A DNA stretch of 64,000 nucleotides from Proteles cristata cristata. Its lineage: Eukaryota; Chordata; Mammalia; Carnivora; Hyaenidae. A program made the position numbers and the translations under genes. The DNA lies in assembly GCA_017311185.1 (NCBI GenBank), contig JAESUZ010000476.1:216856-280855 (forward strand), written 5' to 3'. Below, in pieces: positions 37,243-51,252 of the stretch; positions within the stretch are counted from its first letter, which is position 1, and each line of letters begins with the position of its first letter. The notes beneath the pieces were generated by a model that saw only the letters and a list, made by a program, of their open reading frames with translations, was not told the DNA's origin and made no database searches.

Positions 37243-40132
37243 ATTTCACATAGCTATTTGATACCACCTGGAGTTAAAAATGAGGAAAAAGAGAAAATGT
37301 TGCAGTTGAAATGTGGGGGTTTGACTACTTCTTAGGAGATTTTAGAGGATGGAATGCAGACTTTCCTGGGTTAGGATGAGAAGGAATATTTTTTAATATG
37401 ACTTAAAAAATATTATTAAATTTCATTTGTTTCCTGCATGAGGGTAAGCTTCTGTTATACAACGCACTTTATGTTTAATATCAATTTATTAGAAAAGCAA
37501 ATAAAGTACTATTTATATTTCTGCTTATTTGCAATACTGTTTTTCAGTGTTCTATTAGTTGCAAAGCTCCCTAAAATCAGATCTTTTTCTGTATTAATTT
37601 TACAGATATTGACTGAAATACTGTTAATGTCTGAACGTATTGATCATGTCACTGAAAAAATGCATATTGAAAATCTGGTGTTAGCGGATGTGAAAACATT
37701 TTTAATGTTCAATTGATAAGTGACCTCTCACCTGAATGTCTCCTGTAACCACAAAGAACAGTTTTGTTTTTTTTTTTAATACCTATGAAACACTGATTTT
37801 AATTTACTGCTTCTTGAAAGACCTGGGAATATTTGCATTGTCAGCAGCTTAAATTGAGCACAGAAATGATAACTAATTTAGAAAATTATAAGATTATTTA
37901 GTCATTTAAGATGTGTATAAGGTAATTGAAAACAAACTTTTGGAAGGTTAAGGCCTCATTGTAGTTGGTTATTCTATAGCTGGGGTCACTGCCTAAGTTG
38001 TTCAAAGGCATATGTTCAATTTACAGTTGTAATGAGGAACATGGGATGTTTTGATTCTTCATTTGCTGTGCTCATCTCTAGAGGATGCAATTGCCTGTAT
38101 TAAAAAATGAACATAGGCTCTTTTGTGGGGGATAATAAAAATGTGCAAGATAATATGTGCCACATGCATATATGGTTGACATATGGCTTCTCTCTTTAAG
38201 TATGGAATTGTTGCCCTTAGCTGCTATCACAGAGCAGCCACATGGAAATATTCATTATTAGCCACTTAGGAATGCGACCAGTTCCTTTGATCTCATTAGC
38301 TTGATCATGATTATTCCGTGTTAATGAACACATAGTGTTTGTAAAGGTGTTTTTCAGTAGATTAGTCCTTTTCAAGGGCATTTTGTATTTTATTCTAATC
38401 CGCAAAAGAGAGAAATGAATGTTACAAGGTTTTCTTTTGACTCATAGTGAATGTAAAAAAGACATAGTAAAAGACATAAAACAGGTTTTTTACTTTTCTT
38501 TCCTTTTTATTCTGTATTTTAAAAAATGAATGGTATTTGAGTTGCAGATTTTTTCTACATGTTGATATACTTGAAAATACTAGTACATGCTCTTGAGTTA
38601 AAGAAATACTTTTCTTGTTGTTATGATAGAGGTTGATATTGAGTAGGAGAATTACCTTTTGAATTAGTGAAAACTTTCATTCATCTCTGTTTTTATTCCA
38701 TAAAGTTTGCAGAATGACAATGACCCTGTCTACATTCAGGGTTCTTCTCTTGGCTTCAGAACAAAACAAAACAAATGCAATCTTTCCATTATAAAAGATG
38801 CATAAAAGAAAAACATCTTTAGATGTCTCTGATATGAACGAATTAGGTGAAGGCTAATTAGAATTAGTGAAAAATAGAAGATGAAAAGATCTATGTTTTT
38901 AAAAAAAGATAGGTGATTAGGTCAGTTGTCTAATGTAACTAAGAACTGTTTTGGAGTTTTGCATCTGTCCAGCACTCTGCCCTTTGCTTGGTACACTGTT
39001 CTTCATTACTTCCAGTTGTGTGGGCTGCCAAAATCTGCACCTTGCAGCTCTGTGGTCATGTGCTTGACACTCAGCCAATGCCCATAACCATATGCCTTGC
39101 CAGACTGTTTGCTCTAGAGGTTGGGACACTATCCAAACCTAGCCAGTACCAGTCACACCTACGATGTTTGCTCTGGGAGATCCTGAGAAAAAGAGATTTG
39201 GGGTTTTAGAGTTAAAAAGATGGAAATTGGTGGAAAGCAGTAAGTAGCGGAACAAATAAAGCCAATCAGAGGTAAGAGGAAATGAGTGACTGTGAGGGGG
39301 CGGAGCTTAGTTGCCTCATGCCCCAGTTCCAGTAGAACTCAGACTTGTCTTTTTCTTTCCAGTATCCGTCCAGAATACTCCTCTTTTTTCCTTACTGCTT
39401 TGTTTAAGTTGCAAAAGTCCTGTCCTGAAACAGATAAGAATTCTTATTCAGTGTGGTATTTGTTTGCCTGTAAATGGGTTACTTCTAATGCAAGAGGTAT
39501 TGTAAGTATTTCATGGTTTCCTTTAGTTATCTTTTTAAACCAAAGTTTGGGCAAGCTACTGCCTTCACTGATAAGGAAAGGGTAAATTTTATTTTTGCTG
39601 AATAATCATAAACCCTTAATTAACAACATCCAAATTATTGGAACTGTGCAGTATTAATGCTGATCAATTTAGTGTTCATAACCTTTCTTTGGCCGTGGAC
39701 ACAACTTACATAATTATATACTTTTCTCTCTCTACTTCTCAAATCAGATTCATTGGCCTACTCTCTCCCCCTTGAAATCAGATTTTGCAGCCTCCTGGCT
39801 TTCCTCCAAAAGTCTTTCATTGTTTCACAAGCCATCCTTGTTTCCAATCCATCCTTCTTTATCCACTGTGTAAACTAGGTGGACCTGAATACTTAGGAAA
39901 AATCCAAAGCATTTGGTTGTTATTAGAGTAAGGATAGCTGACTCACACATGTAAAACATTAAAGAAAACTTAACATGTTTGAGTGATGTTTTCTTTTGTT
40001 GTTGTTTGGGACTGTGGGGCATTTAACCACATCCTGCCATGCATAGAACACTAGAGCTTCTCTTTATTCCCAGGTATAGTTAGGTATAGGCTAATAAAAC
40101 AAACAAGGACAATATTTTTGTTTTCTTTTCCC
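37243..40132. other. Flank or distal 3' UTR of FGF10; no gene recognised
   Basis: AT-rich sequence without recent insertions. An open frame at 37438-37716 lacks any known motif. If the FGF10 3' UTR is longer than 2.7 kb it would extend into this stretch; AATAAA hexamers occur near 38389 and 38504 on the minus strand. Confidence 0.45.
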
Positions 40133-40138
40133 AGCATT

Positions 40139-40152
40139 TTTATTGATTTATT
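40139..40152 (-). promoter_or_regulatory. FGF10: Candidate tandem poly(A) signals for FGF10
   Basis: Two AATAAA hexamers sit 2 nt apart on the minus strand (tttatt at 40139-40144 and 40147-40152 on the plus strand). A T/G-rich TTGTTTGTTTTATT follows about 40 nt downstream in the minus direction. This could be the end of the FGF10 transcript about 2.7 kb past the stop, but T-rich old L1 3' ends can also produce this pattern. Confidence 0.25.
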
Positions 40153-40506
40153 TAAATGTAACATACTATACACTGTTCAGCCTTTTGGGAGGTAGGAGGA
40201 GGGAGGGATTCTGTATCTTTATGAGGAGTCTTCTCCAAACCAACACTCAGATGGGGACATACATTTGTGGCTGACACACCTTGACATTGTGGCCAGGGGC
40301 CACACTTCCCGCAGAGGCTGAGCTTCCAAAATCATGATAATTTTTTTTAACATACAGTATTCTGGGCTGGAACTGCTTTTTCTGCAGAAGCAGAATCCAG
40401 CTGCAAAGGGGACCAGAATTCTATCTCAGTTATCAAGCAAAGATGCCATTTTTAAATGCAGGAGAATCTCCTTACTCCTTACCACACGGTTTCTGTTTTT
40501 AATCTC

Positions 40507-40508
<2 letters not shown>

Positions 40509-40555
<47 letters not shown>
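40509..40555. repeat. (TG)n microsatellite
   Basis: About 23 uninterrupted TG dinucleotides lie within or just beyond the probable FGF10 3' UTR. Read on the minus strand they are (CA)n. Such perfect runs are usually length-polymorphic. The 91-aa open frame across it is an artefact of the repeat. Confidence 0.97.
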
Positions 40556-40557
<2 letters not shown>

Positions 40558-42867
40558 GGAGGCTGAGGTGAGGGAGATGTTTTCTATTTTTGGCTTCTGC
40601 AAGCTTTGATACATTTTGCTAGAAGCTGTTTTAGTGTTTCCAGTACAATAATGATGCCTGTTTACACATAGTCTCCTCAGTAATCTAAATGGCTATGTGA
40701 AATATGAATCCAGTTTGTGCCCTGTTTGCTGTTAGTATAGTCATCTAATACTGTATTTGCCTCATCAAACATTTAATTTTGGTTTTGGGTGGTCCGTGTT
40801 CATGTGTCAGGTGCAATTATTATTTTAAAATAAAAGAACAAAGATAATCTAATTCTGATAGCAATACCTTACATTATAACTCTCAGACTCCGTTACCAAT
40901 TACATTTTAACATACAGATTCCAACCACAAAAATTAAACATTTTTAGAATCTGATTTGTCAAGAAGCAAGTTGGAAGCCAAATGCCATGAAATACAGCTG
41001 TAGCTATAAGCCAAACACTCTGCCTCAAATGCATATCTTTTGAAATTCCAACTTTAAGGAATGAAAAAAAAAAAGAAGGAAATCTTTTATGGTATTACTT
41101 TATGGGAAAATGTCTTAGTAAAACTAATTCTTAAGTAACAGATTAACTGGAAGTGCTGGTTAAATAACGACACAATGAAGTTAGAAGAGAGGATCACAAA
41201 ACACCAGCCTTTCTAGAGGTTAAACTTTAGTATAAAGACACATTTAGTGAGCCTTTCCCTTGTACCAAAATACTGTGTCTGAACAATAAAAATAAACAGA
41301 CCTTTTCAAAACAAGAAATATGAAGATAAAATCGCAGCATCAATATAATCTCATAGTTATGACTTAAAGTATTTAAAACAAATAGTATTTTTCTATACTT
41401 TTTTAAAAATCACTACAGACACTGCAAATAAGGCTTATGTGTTTATTTAGTGGAATACAATGTGACGATGACTGGTATATTCCTATGCGTTGTTTTCTAT
41501 GCCTGCTCTAACAAAATGAATTTTGATACAGTTACATTGTGGAATCTTTCAAAGCTCTTTAAATTTACAGAAAATAAGTTTTATTTGGTTTTGTAACGAC
41601 TAGGTCATACAGCTGGAACAGGTTTCTGTATATGATTAGACATATACCATGATATATTTGCTCAGTTTAAGCCCCTGGAAGGGTTGCACTTCAAATTCCT
41701 TGATAATTCCTTTGGGGGAGATGTACTACGTGGGACTTATAAAAAGGTTCTCATATATGCAGACAGCCTCTTCATCACTACTGTGAGACATGGCAAAAAA
41801 ATCATTAGTGAATAATGAGGCTAGGCTACTAAAATTTATTTAACAATTTTCCTTCTTAATTTTGGAGACCCATTGATATACTGAGAGAAAAGAATTTGGC
41901 CTTCTGCTCTATTTCTTATGAAAGGAAGCCTTAGGAGTGATAGCTATTTTTAAATGATGGCAGATATGTCTCATCAAGCCATGCCCCAGCACTGTCATAT
42001 TTGCTGTTGATTCTTCTTACTGCAGAAGTGATATTAAATTAACTGCTATTACACGGGGCTCTCACCCTGCTTCCCTATCTCCTCTCCTAGTCTTGAAGTG
42101 TTTGCCAAGTTTTAAAAACACTTTTGTCATGAACATGCATGGGGTGTGCTGAAGAAAAAGAAAAGGTAAACCAGAGGGCAGCTGCTGTGGATACTCTTTA
42201 AAACCCCAAAAGATATTTAACATCCTATTAAATAAATAACTTAGAAAGAAATAGAAAGGGATGAAGGCAGAATGCACAAGCATACCATACTATTTGTTTT
42301 GTTAGAACAATTTTACGCTAACATGTTTACATTTTTTTAATATTATCCAATTCTTCCACGATGCCACGCCCAAAGCTCCTTTGGTTGTGCATATGATATG
42401 ACCCAAGTGCTTTCCAGTAAATGCTTGCGTGTCTTACTGCTCATTGAATCACTAGGCTTGAATGAGCAATGAAAGTCTTTGATATGAGTTCGTATTCCAT
42501 AAATAACTTTCCCCGAAGATCATTCAACAGATTGTTCCATGTCCTTTAAGTTCTATCTCAGAGGTTCAAAAACAAGAACATAAACAAAAACGTAACCAAA
42601 ACCCAGCCACAGTGTTGTTCATTTAGGAATAACTTCCATCCCATTTAATCTGCCTATTATCTCGATTATAAGGCATGACACAGAACTAATTAAAAGAACA
42701 TCATTATGTCAGCAGTGAGTACAAAACCTTCAAAGACTTCCTTTCTTGCAAGCAAGCAGACATCTGCAGTATGTCTTTGCCTTTTGAGCTACTGTCTTCA
42801 TGAAGAATACCAACTAGTCCTGGTGAAAGAGGCTTCGGTTCTGCTATATCCACAAACATTCCTTCCT

Positions 42868-43170
<303 letters not shown>

Positions 43171-44650
43171 TCATTTGTACCTAAGTTGTGCACTTAAGAC
43201 ATGTTGCCAACAGCAGAAGAGTAAAACTCATAACCACAAAGCAGATTCTGTGTTTGAAGGCTTATGATTCATTTTAATTGATCATCATAAACACATGTTA
43301 GGGCCCCTTTAAAAAGCTGGTATGCTTTGAATATGGCATGGTTTAAGTGCCTAGAATGATTGTTAAGAGCATGCATTCTACTAGTGGTATTTGTGATGAG
43401 CCAATGATAAACAATTATGTTATAATACTTTTTTCAGAATAAGGACCATGGGGTCTCATGGGAGAAATAGAATTACAGGAAACCCTGTGTTTCTCAAGTT
43501 TGCAAACCTTGCCTGTAAATCCATAATAAATACATCCACATTGGGAAGAAAGCAGATCTTATAGGAAAATCATAATAGGTCTAGATACCCAAGAGACCAG
43601 GGAGAGATGGAGGGATGTCTTCCTTTCTTAAGAATACTAGATTTCTACATTTTGTAAATTATTTACAATTTTCCATAAGCTGGAATTTTAATAGATTTGG
43701 CTCTGAGCTCTAGGAATGATTGAAAACTAGGACATGAAATGCCTTGCTTTATGAATTACCATATCAAAGAAATTACAAACTTGGTGACTATCACTGGGTA
43801 TACTATATAAACCTGAGGCTTTGATCCTTGGAAATTCTACTCAAAAAAATAGAGTACTTTGGCTTTGTTTCAAGTGACCATGTGTTTTTAGTGGGAATCT
43901 TTGGGACAAGAATTGATGTTTCCTTCATTACATAAATCTAGTATCTCACTCTGGAGTTACTGATGTAGAGGAGGTACCTCACTAATCTCAAAACTCTGGC
44001 TTTGGAAATGTCCCTCTTCCCTTATAACCACACTAAAGCAGGTTAGAAGCCAAAGAATTGGGGCTTTTGCTCCTCTGGTTCTACCTTTTTCCGATCCAAG
44101 CCAAGGGTATTATAGGCATCTTTCATTGGCCTCAACTGGGGAGTTCAGTTTTTCTCACCTCGGGATTTAAAAAAAAAAATGTTACTAAATTCCCAATTCC
44201 TGCATGTGTGTATATTTAAGTATTCAGGTTTCTGCCAACTAGATCTTAATTTTGAACATTATCCGAACTGTCACAAACAGGTATATTTTACATTCATGTT
44301 TCCAATTTAAGCTTTGTTTCCTGGAATTTATTTATCCAATGTGCTTCACTTCTATAAAGTAATATAGAAGTCTAACATCAAATGGTTCATTTGGTTTAAA
44401 GTAAGAGGGAAAGGTAAATTATTTAAGGTAAGAATTTTAATGTGACAAAAATTCCGAATTAGAAAGGAACTTAAGTCCTTACTATATTGTTTTTTTTCCC
44501 CCATTTATTCACCTTAGTTTGTCTAAAGCTATATGCCTTTCAAAGCAGAGATGATTTTTTACATGTATAGTTATATTCATTCTAATAAAGTGGGGGAGTT
44601 TAGAGACTATGGGAGGATTGAGATTTTCTAGATTATTTTTTATTTTTATT

Positions 44651-44865
44651 TTTTAAAGATTATTTATTCACTTTGAGAGAGACAGAGACAGTGCAAGTTG
44701 AGTAAGGGCAGAGAGAGAGGAAGAGAGAGAGAGAATCCCAAGCAGGCTCCATGCCATCAGTGCAGAGCCCAATGTGGGGCTCAAACACATGAAGCCATGA
44801 AATCATGACCTGAGCTGCAATCAAGAATTGGATGCACTTACCTGACTGAATCACCCAGGTTCCCC
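44651..44865 (-). mobile_element. Old feliform SINE in FGF10 intron 2
   Basis: Minus orientation: T-rich tail, GAGAGAGACAGAGAC stretch, AATCATGACCTGAGCTGCAA and a degenerate head GAATCACCCAGGTTCCCC. Same sense as FGF10. Confidence 0.88.
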
Positions 44866-46155
44866 GGAGATGACTTTATATTTGCAACAGAGCAGTGTAT
44901 ACAAAGGAACAGTAGATGTTTAGTTATTTTGTCTCCCCAAAATAAATTTATAGAGCAATGTCTCTTAAAGTATACCTATAGGTATACCTATAGCAGACTC
45001 CTAATCTCAAGTGTCTTTTAATATTTACCCACTTTACCTCAAATATATCAGAATCTTTGGAGGAAAGACCTAGGAATCTATGTGTTTATAGCATTTAGGC
45101 AAATCATCAATATTAAAGTTAAAAAAAAAGTATAGTCTAGAGAAAGATCTCAAAAGTTGGGTTTTGGTAGTTTAAAGAAAGGTTTTGAATTTCCTCAGGA
45201 TGCCTCATACATTTCTTTGGTCCTTAAATCTGGCTGTATGAGAGCCTGTTTTATTTAAATACCATTTTCTAACTTATTTAATGCTGTTAGTCATGTGGAA
45301 ACCAAGAATAGCATAGATAAATTGTTCAGAGAAGGAATAATGAAAATATAAGAGAGACATACATTTCCCAAAAGGGAACAGAGGAAAATATTCAATACAG
45401 AATATAATATAGAGCTGGTTTAATTAATCACTCTAGGTGTTGGCTTAATATTTTCAAGAAGGCTTAGGATGTTAGTGTAAATCCCCTGAAAAAAGATGAT
45501 AGGAATTTGTAAACATTGCCCCTGATTTACAGAATTATATTAGGTATGTCCTCATGAGTTTTGATGGCATACCCTTTAATGCAAAATTCCTAGTCCTAGT
45601 TCACTCTGAATGGCACATTCAATTTGAGTGGGTTTTTCATTTAATTTGAGCAAGCCATCATATTTTACTCTTCCTGGTTGTGATGCAAAATTGCAAAAAC
45701 AATGCATTGTGGTTAGAAAATGGGCTTCTTTCTGAAATGGACCGGAAATGGAGGGTACAGGCTATGATGTGCTGAACTGCTAGGACAAGTGGTTAGGTTT
45801 ATGCTTTTATAACTCTGCTCTGGAGGGACTGAGTGCTGAGGATATAGTGCGGGACAAGGCAGACCCTGCCCAATTTAAGTTTACAATAAATTGGGGGAAG
45901 GTAGTCAACAATATACACAGTAATGAGAGGTTTTCCAATGAATCCTACCGCAGAAAACTAAAAGGGGGCGCTATCCTAGAAGGCAGTGGCCATCTACTTT
46001 AGATATAGAGATGGGACCAAATAATTCACACATCTTAGAATTCAAGGAGCAGAATAGACACCGTATATGAGCTGTGTTGGGACAGAAGAAAAAGTGGGGA
46101 ATGAGAGTAGTAAATATTTTTATGACACTGTTGATTTAAGAATTATCCATTTTTT

Positions 46156-46341
46156 GAGCTGCCTGGGTGGCTCTGTTGGTTAAGTGTCTGACTCTTGATT
46201 TTGGCCAGGTCATGATCTCACGATCTGTGGGATTGAGCCCTGCATCAGGCTCTGCACTGGGTATGGAATCTGCTTGAGAGTCTCTGTCTCCCTCTTTCTC
46301 CTTCTCTGCTTGTCTGCTTGTACTTTCTCTCTCTCTCTCTC
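46156..46341 (+). mobile_element. Old feliform SINE in FGF10 intron 2
   Basis: Head GAGCTGCCTGGGTGGCTCTG, GACTCTTGATTTTGGCCAGG and TCATGATCTCACGATCTGTG. The variant GACTCTTGATTT is typical of older copies. Its A-rich tail is replaced by the purine microsatellite at 46342-46470. Confidence 0.9.
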
Positions 46342-46470
46342 AAAAAGGAAGGAAGGAAGGAAGGAAGGAAGGAAGGAAGGAAGGAAGGAAGGGAGGGAGG
46401 GAGGAAGGAAGGAAAAAGAAAAGAAAAGAAAGAAGAGAAAAGAGAAAAGAAAAGAAAAAAGGAAAAGAAA
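46342..46470 (+). repeat. 129-nt purine tract, (GGAA)n and (AAAAG)n
   Basis: Uninterrupted purines: about 15 GGAA units, a few GGGA units, then AAAAG-like repeats. It immediately follows the SINE's CT stretch, so it derives from the SINE A-tail. The Lys/Glu/Gly/Arg-rich open frames across it are artefacts. Confidence 0.97.
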
Positions 46471-47215
46471 TATCTAGAAATTACCACAGCTTTAGTGTAC
46501 CAAAAAAATCTAGAAACGTGATTTAATCTTCCCAGTGATTATGATGCATACTGAAGTTTGGGACCTGCTGGATCTAGGCAGGCACTGCAATTGTCCTTAT
46601 GCTAATCAACAAAATAAAGTTATTTACACATTTTGAAGTGATAGTCCTTAATACTTGCTATGAAACACTAGAAACATATGTACTCAAAGCATTGGCTGGA
46701 TACCAGCTCCACATTGAATTAATGACTGTTGTCTAAGTAAAAAAAAATATGGAATTGATTGAATGGCACACAAATGGTAAATTTCTTAATCTGTCTCCCC
46801 ATCTCATATTTTAAAAGAATGCAAAATACCAAGCCCCTGTTTTATCTTCAGCTCTAAAACACACACAGTATATGATTTCTACTCAATTTAAGATCTTTGT
46901 TTTCAATGATTCTTCTCCAAGTTGTCTGCGGCACCCGTGCCAATCTGACCAGATGCTTCCGTGAGAGTCTGACCCGTTAACAGTTCAGAGCACAGACTAA
47001 CGAATGCCAGCAACAGCTTGTGTGGTAGACTGATGGGTGAACAACAGAGGAAATTACAGAGTTGCAAGAGCCGCTTTGCCAGCCCTTGAAACTCTGGTGA
47101 CCAGCCCACTGTGGCTCTATTTACTAGCAATAGAATGATAACAAAGCTCTTCAATGTCTGAGGGAAACATTCCAAAACTCTGGTAATGATTTACTGCAGC
47201 AGACATGGAAAATTA

Positions 47216-47377
<162 letters not shown>

Positions 47378-48224
47378 TCAAATAAATTCAGGTGAAAGAA
47401 AGAAAATCAGAAGAACTACTGAGTTTTAATTTCTGATAGTTCTAAAATTAGTAGATTTTAAAAACTGGGATAAAACCCTCCAAACCTCTTTTGATGTGCC
47501 TAAAAACCTAGCAATTATACTGAAACAACTAACTCTTTAAAAGAATTCCCCTATAGTTTACTCTGAGCATATAAGGAAAAATATTGTTTTAATTAAAATA
47601 CTTCCTTTGCTAACTCTACATTTTCAACCCCATAAATATTGAAACAACTCTATCTTAGCCTAGGTTTCACAAAAATTTATCAGAGCACACATCTGTACTA
47701 TGGTATTAAATTAAATCCATAGCATATGTCAATAATATGTCAGATTTACCTCAATCTGTAAAAACAGTGGTAAACTATTTCTCCTTTGTAGGACACTCAG
47801 ATAAACTAAATCTCTTGGCTACATTTAACTGATAAATTCAGTTTGAAAAAATGTGTCGACATTCTGAGATACAGAAAGACTGATCCCAACATCCACATTG
47901 TCTGTAAAATAGCAAAATCACTACTCTGAGTTGGGAGAATATCCAATATTCATCAGCACTTTTAACGGCTTTTTCCCCTCTAGAAAGAATGGAAAACTGA
48001 GGGTTTCTGTAACTGATAGACAAGAGAACTTTTCTCCTAATACATATGTTTTGGTTCATGCATCTAAAGGTAATTTTCTCTGAAACATTTGTAGGTAAGT
48101 AAAGGGAGAGCATTTGATATTTTACCCAAAATCTGTTTTAGGTTAAGAAGACCTCAGGTACTAAAACTACTTCTTATTCTAGAATTCTTAGGAAAGCTTT
48201 CTCAGGTGATTAGCAAAAGCTTCT

Positions 48225-48432
48225 GGATCCAGAGTGTCTGGGTTGTAGTCTGGCTTTGCATTTCCAGTGTCACAGGAGGAGTCACTGAACTGCCTGTGTT
48301 TAAATTTCATTTGTAATATGGGCAACACAATAGTTCCTCCTTCCTAGTCATGCTGTATGGAATAAATGAGCTAGTATATATAAAATAATTAGAAACTGCC
48401 TACAGCTAGAGCTTAGTGCCTCAAATATTATT
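48225..48432 (+). mobile_element. MIR element in FGF10 intron 1
   Basis: Plus-sense MIR: GGATCCAGAGTGTCTGGGTT, GGAGTCACTGAACTGCCTGT, AATTTCATTTGTAATATGGG, GGAATAAATGAGCTAGTATA and GAGCTTAGTGCCTCAAATAT. Confidence 0.75.
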
Positions 48433-48540
48433 AGAGAAAATAATCTTCCTCTCACATTTAATAGATTTTGGAGCTCCTTCTTCACCAAACTGAGTAAATC
48501 CTGAACAGAACATACAAATTCCCATTGACTTAACACATCT

Positions 48541-48765
48541 TTTTTTTTTAATTTTTAAAATGATTTATTATTTCTGAGAGAGGGAGAGAGACAGCGTGAG
48601 CAGGGGAGGGTCAGAGAGAGAGGGGGACACAGATTCCGAAACAGGCTCCAGGCTCTGAGCTGGCTGTCAGCACAGAGCCTGATGCGGGGCTTGAACCCAT
48701 GAACCATGAGATCATGACCTGAACCGAAGTTGGACGCTTAACCAACTGAGCCACCCAGGTGCCCC
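48541..48765 (-). mobile_element. Feliform SINE in FGF10 intron 1
   Basis: Minus orientation, tail TTTTTTTTTAATTTTT, head complement GAGCCACCCAGGTGCCCC. Candidate target duplication ACTTAACACATCTT on the left against an altered ACTTAGCCCATAACATCTT on the right. Same sense as FGF10. Confidence 0.93.
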
Positions 48766-49254
48766 TACTTAGCCCATAACATCTTAAAGGTGATTATATG
48801 TTATCATTTATTATATATCAACTGTCATAAGAAATGCCATTCTAAATGTGTTCAACAAATTGGGTGTTTATATGTATACTTTCCTATAGGGAAAGGGTGG
48901 CTTGTTCTTAAGACATGAATGCCTCTTTCCTCCTCATCTGTCGTAGGTTGACCAACCATGTGGAGGCCAACAGAAATGTTTGAGTTCCCGCACTGCAAAG
49001 TTGACAAAACCAGAGAGCTAGACTATATGCCATGGATCATTCTGTCCATGTATTTTGTAGGAAGCTTCTCACCTAACATAGCACACTCCCTCACTAATAG
49101 CGTGGGATAAATCTCAGTTGGGCAAGCTCAAACCAAGGACAGATTACAAAGGGTGAAGGAAACCGTATCTGTATTTTTAGTATTGCTTTTCCTTATGCAG
49201 CTAGTTGCCCTCAAGGTACATACAAATACACCCACTTATTTGCATATTTTAAAT

Positions 49255-49460
49255 ATTTTCTTATAGTTTATTTCTTTAATTCTCACAGCAATCCTCTGAG
49301 ATGGGTATTGCTATTCTTAATTACAGATGAAGAAAAAAAGCCAGAGGATATGAGAGTATATAACTCACACACAAGATGATGAAGTGATACAAGTCAGTAA
49401 TGATAGATTACTAAACTTCTGGCTTTCAGACTATTTAACTCTCCATCCCTGACTGTTTGT
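49255..49460 (-). mobile_element. MIR element
   Basis: Reverse MIR: TTAATTCTCACAGCAATCCT, CTGAGATGGGTATTGCTATT, ATTACAGATGAAGAAAAAAA, AACTCACACACAAGATG. Confidence 0.7.
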
Positions 49461-50759
49461 CTCTGCATCATATTTCCCCACTCTTTCCCATTCTCTCAAG
49501 GGAATCCTGTTGGAAAACCATCTGACAAAATGACTCATCAAGATAATAGTCTTTAATAGACATGCCACAGAGGAAAATGTCTAAGTATCAGGGAAGGGAA
49601 TCTAATATACTTTATGTCACAGGCAGAAGATACAGAGTGAGGCAGCAGGTTAAATTCTGGGGCAAAATATTCAGGCCGGTATTTACTTTGCCTAAGAAAC
49701 AAGTAAGAACTGTCAGTAAATTGAAAGATGTTCCTTATATATGCTTTTATAGGTGGAAATTGTTAGAATGAAAGATTGAAGCAAAGAATAAAGCAGGATT
49801 TTTGAAGGTGAACAAGATGTAGTGGGATTAAGCTATAGCAAAAGACTGAGTTGACAAAAGGAAAAACTTTGTGATACAAATGTTACCAAATCCTTGACCA
49901 GTCATTTCTGAGCATTTACTGCACATGATATATCATATTTAGCTTGGAAATCCCTGGATTTTTCTGCTTTGCACAAAATAGAAATTCAGTACTTAAAGGA
50001 TCCATCAATCAGTGAACCATTTTCCCTACTCTGTGACCAGTTAAGACTCATGTGAAAAGGTTCACTATGCTTCAAAATAGAAGGTGGGAAGACCTAGATA
50101 ATTTAAGGGTCTTTCAAATTCTGAAGAAGAATTTTTTGGGTACACGATATACCAGTAAATTATAATCTGATAATTTTGTGGTAATGAACAATGACTGTCT
50201 TTATTATAAACATCTGTTAATGTGAAAGGGACTTTCTGAGGGGCTCAAGTCTAGAGGATTAGTCCCTTTTTCATAGAGAATCTCTCCAGTGTTCTCTGTT
50301 CTTTGGTGAGGGTGATCAAGTCTTCCTATAAAAAGTATTTTTGCAAAGGAGGTCCAGAATTTTGCTTGATGGTTGTTAGACTATTAACTTAGTGTATTTG
50401 TGTATTTTGGTTCAAAATTCAATGCCAATTAAAGGACGACCTCTTAGGGGAAAGTAAGTGAAAGACATATAAATTTTCTGTATTTCTTACAACTTATGTG
50501 AGCATACAATTATCTCAAAAGTTGTTACTCCAAGAAACTAAAACCTAAAACTTATATCATCAGTGAAAGGGAACATAAATTGTATTTCCCATTCATATAG
50601 GTCAGCTCTTTTTTAAATTTAAAGACATATTCTTATAGTGAAATTCTATTACTTATATTAAGTTATAACAACATCAGTTTTGATGTCTCTTAAAAGATGA
50701 ATATCCCAAGTGGTATTGTATACCTATTTAAGAGCTTTTGGACAGTTTAATTCAAACAC

Positions 50760-51100
50760 ATAGGAAGACCTTTGAGGAGAAGGGCACTCTTTCAGGAAAT
50801 GGGAACATAAATCAAGTAAGTTATGGCCCTCCTCAATCAGAATCTATTCTCTATTGGGAGTAAAAGACAAATACACAGAGAATTACAATAAAACACATTA
50901 AATGATGATAAGAGCTAAGGTGGAAGAAAAATAAAAGTAGTTCATATTGGTGGTGGCTCCAAAGCTGACTTCCTCTTTGGAGATGAGACTTCAACTGAGT
51001 TTTGAAGGTTGAACACAAGGCATTCAGGAGAAAGGTGGGAAGACATGAACACAAGCATTAAAGTGAAAATAGTATGATGTTTTCCAGAAAAATCATAAGT
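50760..51100. other. Possible ancient repeat, family not assigned
   Basis: TAAATGATGATAAGAGCTAA, GGAGATGAGACTTCAACTGA and CATTCAGGAGAAAGGTGGGA resemble the same old repeat group as at 27370-27780. Too decayed to classify. Confidence 0.35.
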
Positions 51101-51252
51101 TTGATTTACCAACTAGAGAACAAGGAGCAAGGCAGAAAGTCAGAAGAAGTGAGAGTAGGGAGTTAATAAGGCTCAAGGTATCAACCATGGGGTATTCTGG
51201 CAGATAGGAAGTATTTTATCTAAAAATATATTACTTAAAAATCATATTAGAA

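Larger units (their letters stand above)
40133..42867 (-). other. FGF10: Probable FGF10 3' UTR (distal end uncertain)
   Basis: The sequence leftwards from the stop at 42868 must be 3' UTR in the minus-strand transcript. It is free of recent SINE or L1 insertions from the stop down to the (TG)n tract at 40509-40555, unlike the flanks, which fits transcribed sequence. No decisive end is visible. Several AATAAA hexamers occur on the minus strand; the pair at 40139-40152 is one candidate, and others lie further left near 38500. Treat the left boundary as a guess. Confidence 0.4.

Noticed and set aside
39286..39585. 99-aa plus-strand frame starting near a GGGGGCGGAGC motif
   Set aside because: A single GC-box-like motif without CpG richness or a recognisable product is not enough to call a promoter or gene.
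40334..40614. Open frames on both strands across (TG)n
   Set aside because: Cys/Val and Thr/His repeats are an artefact of the dinucleotide run.
46245..46521. Lys/Glu/Gly/Arg and Phe/Ser/Leu-rich frames
   Set aside because: Translation of the GGAA microsatellite and its complement.
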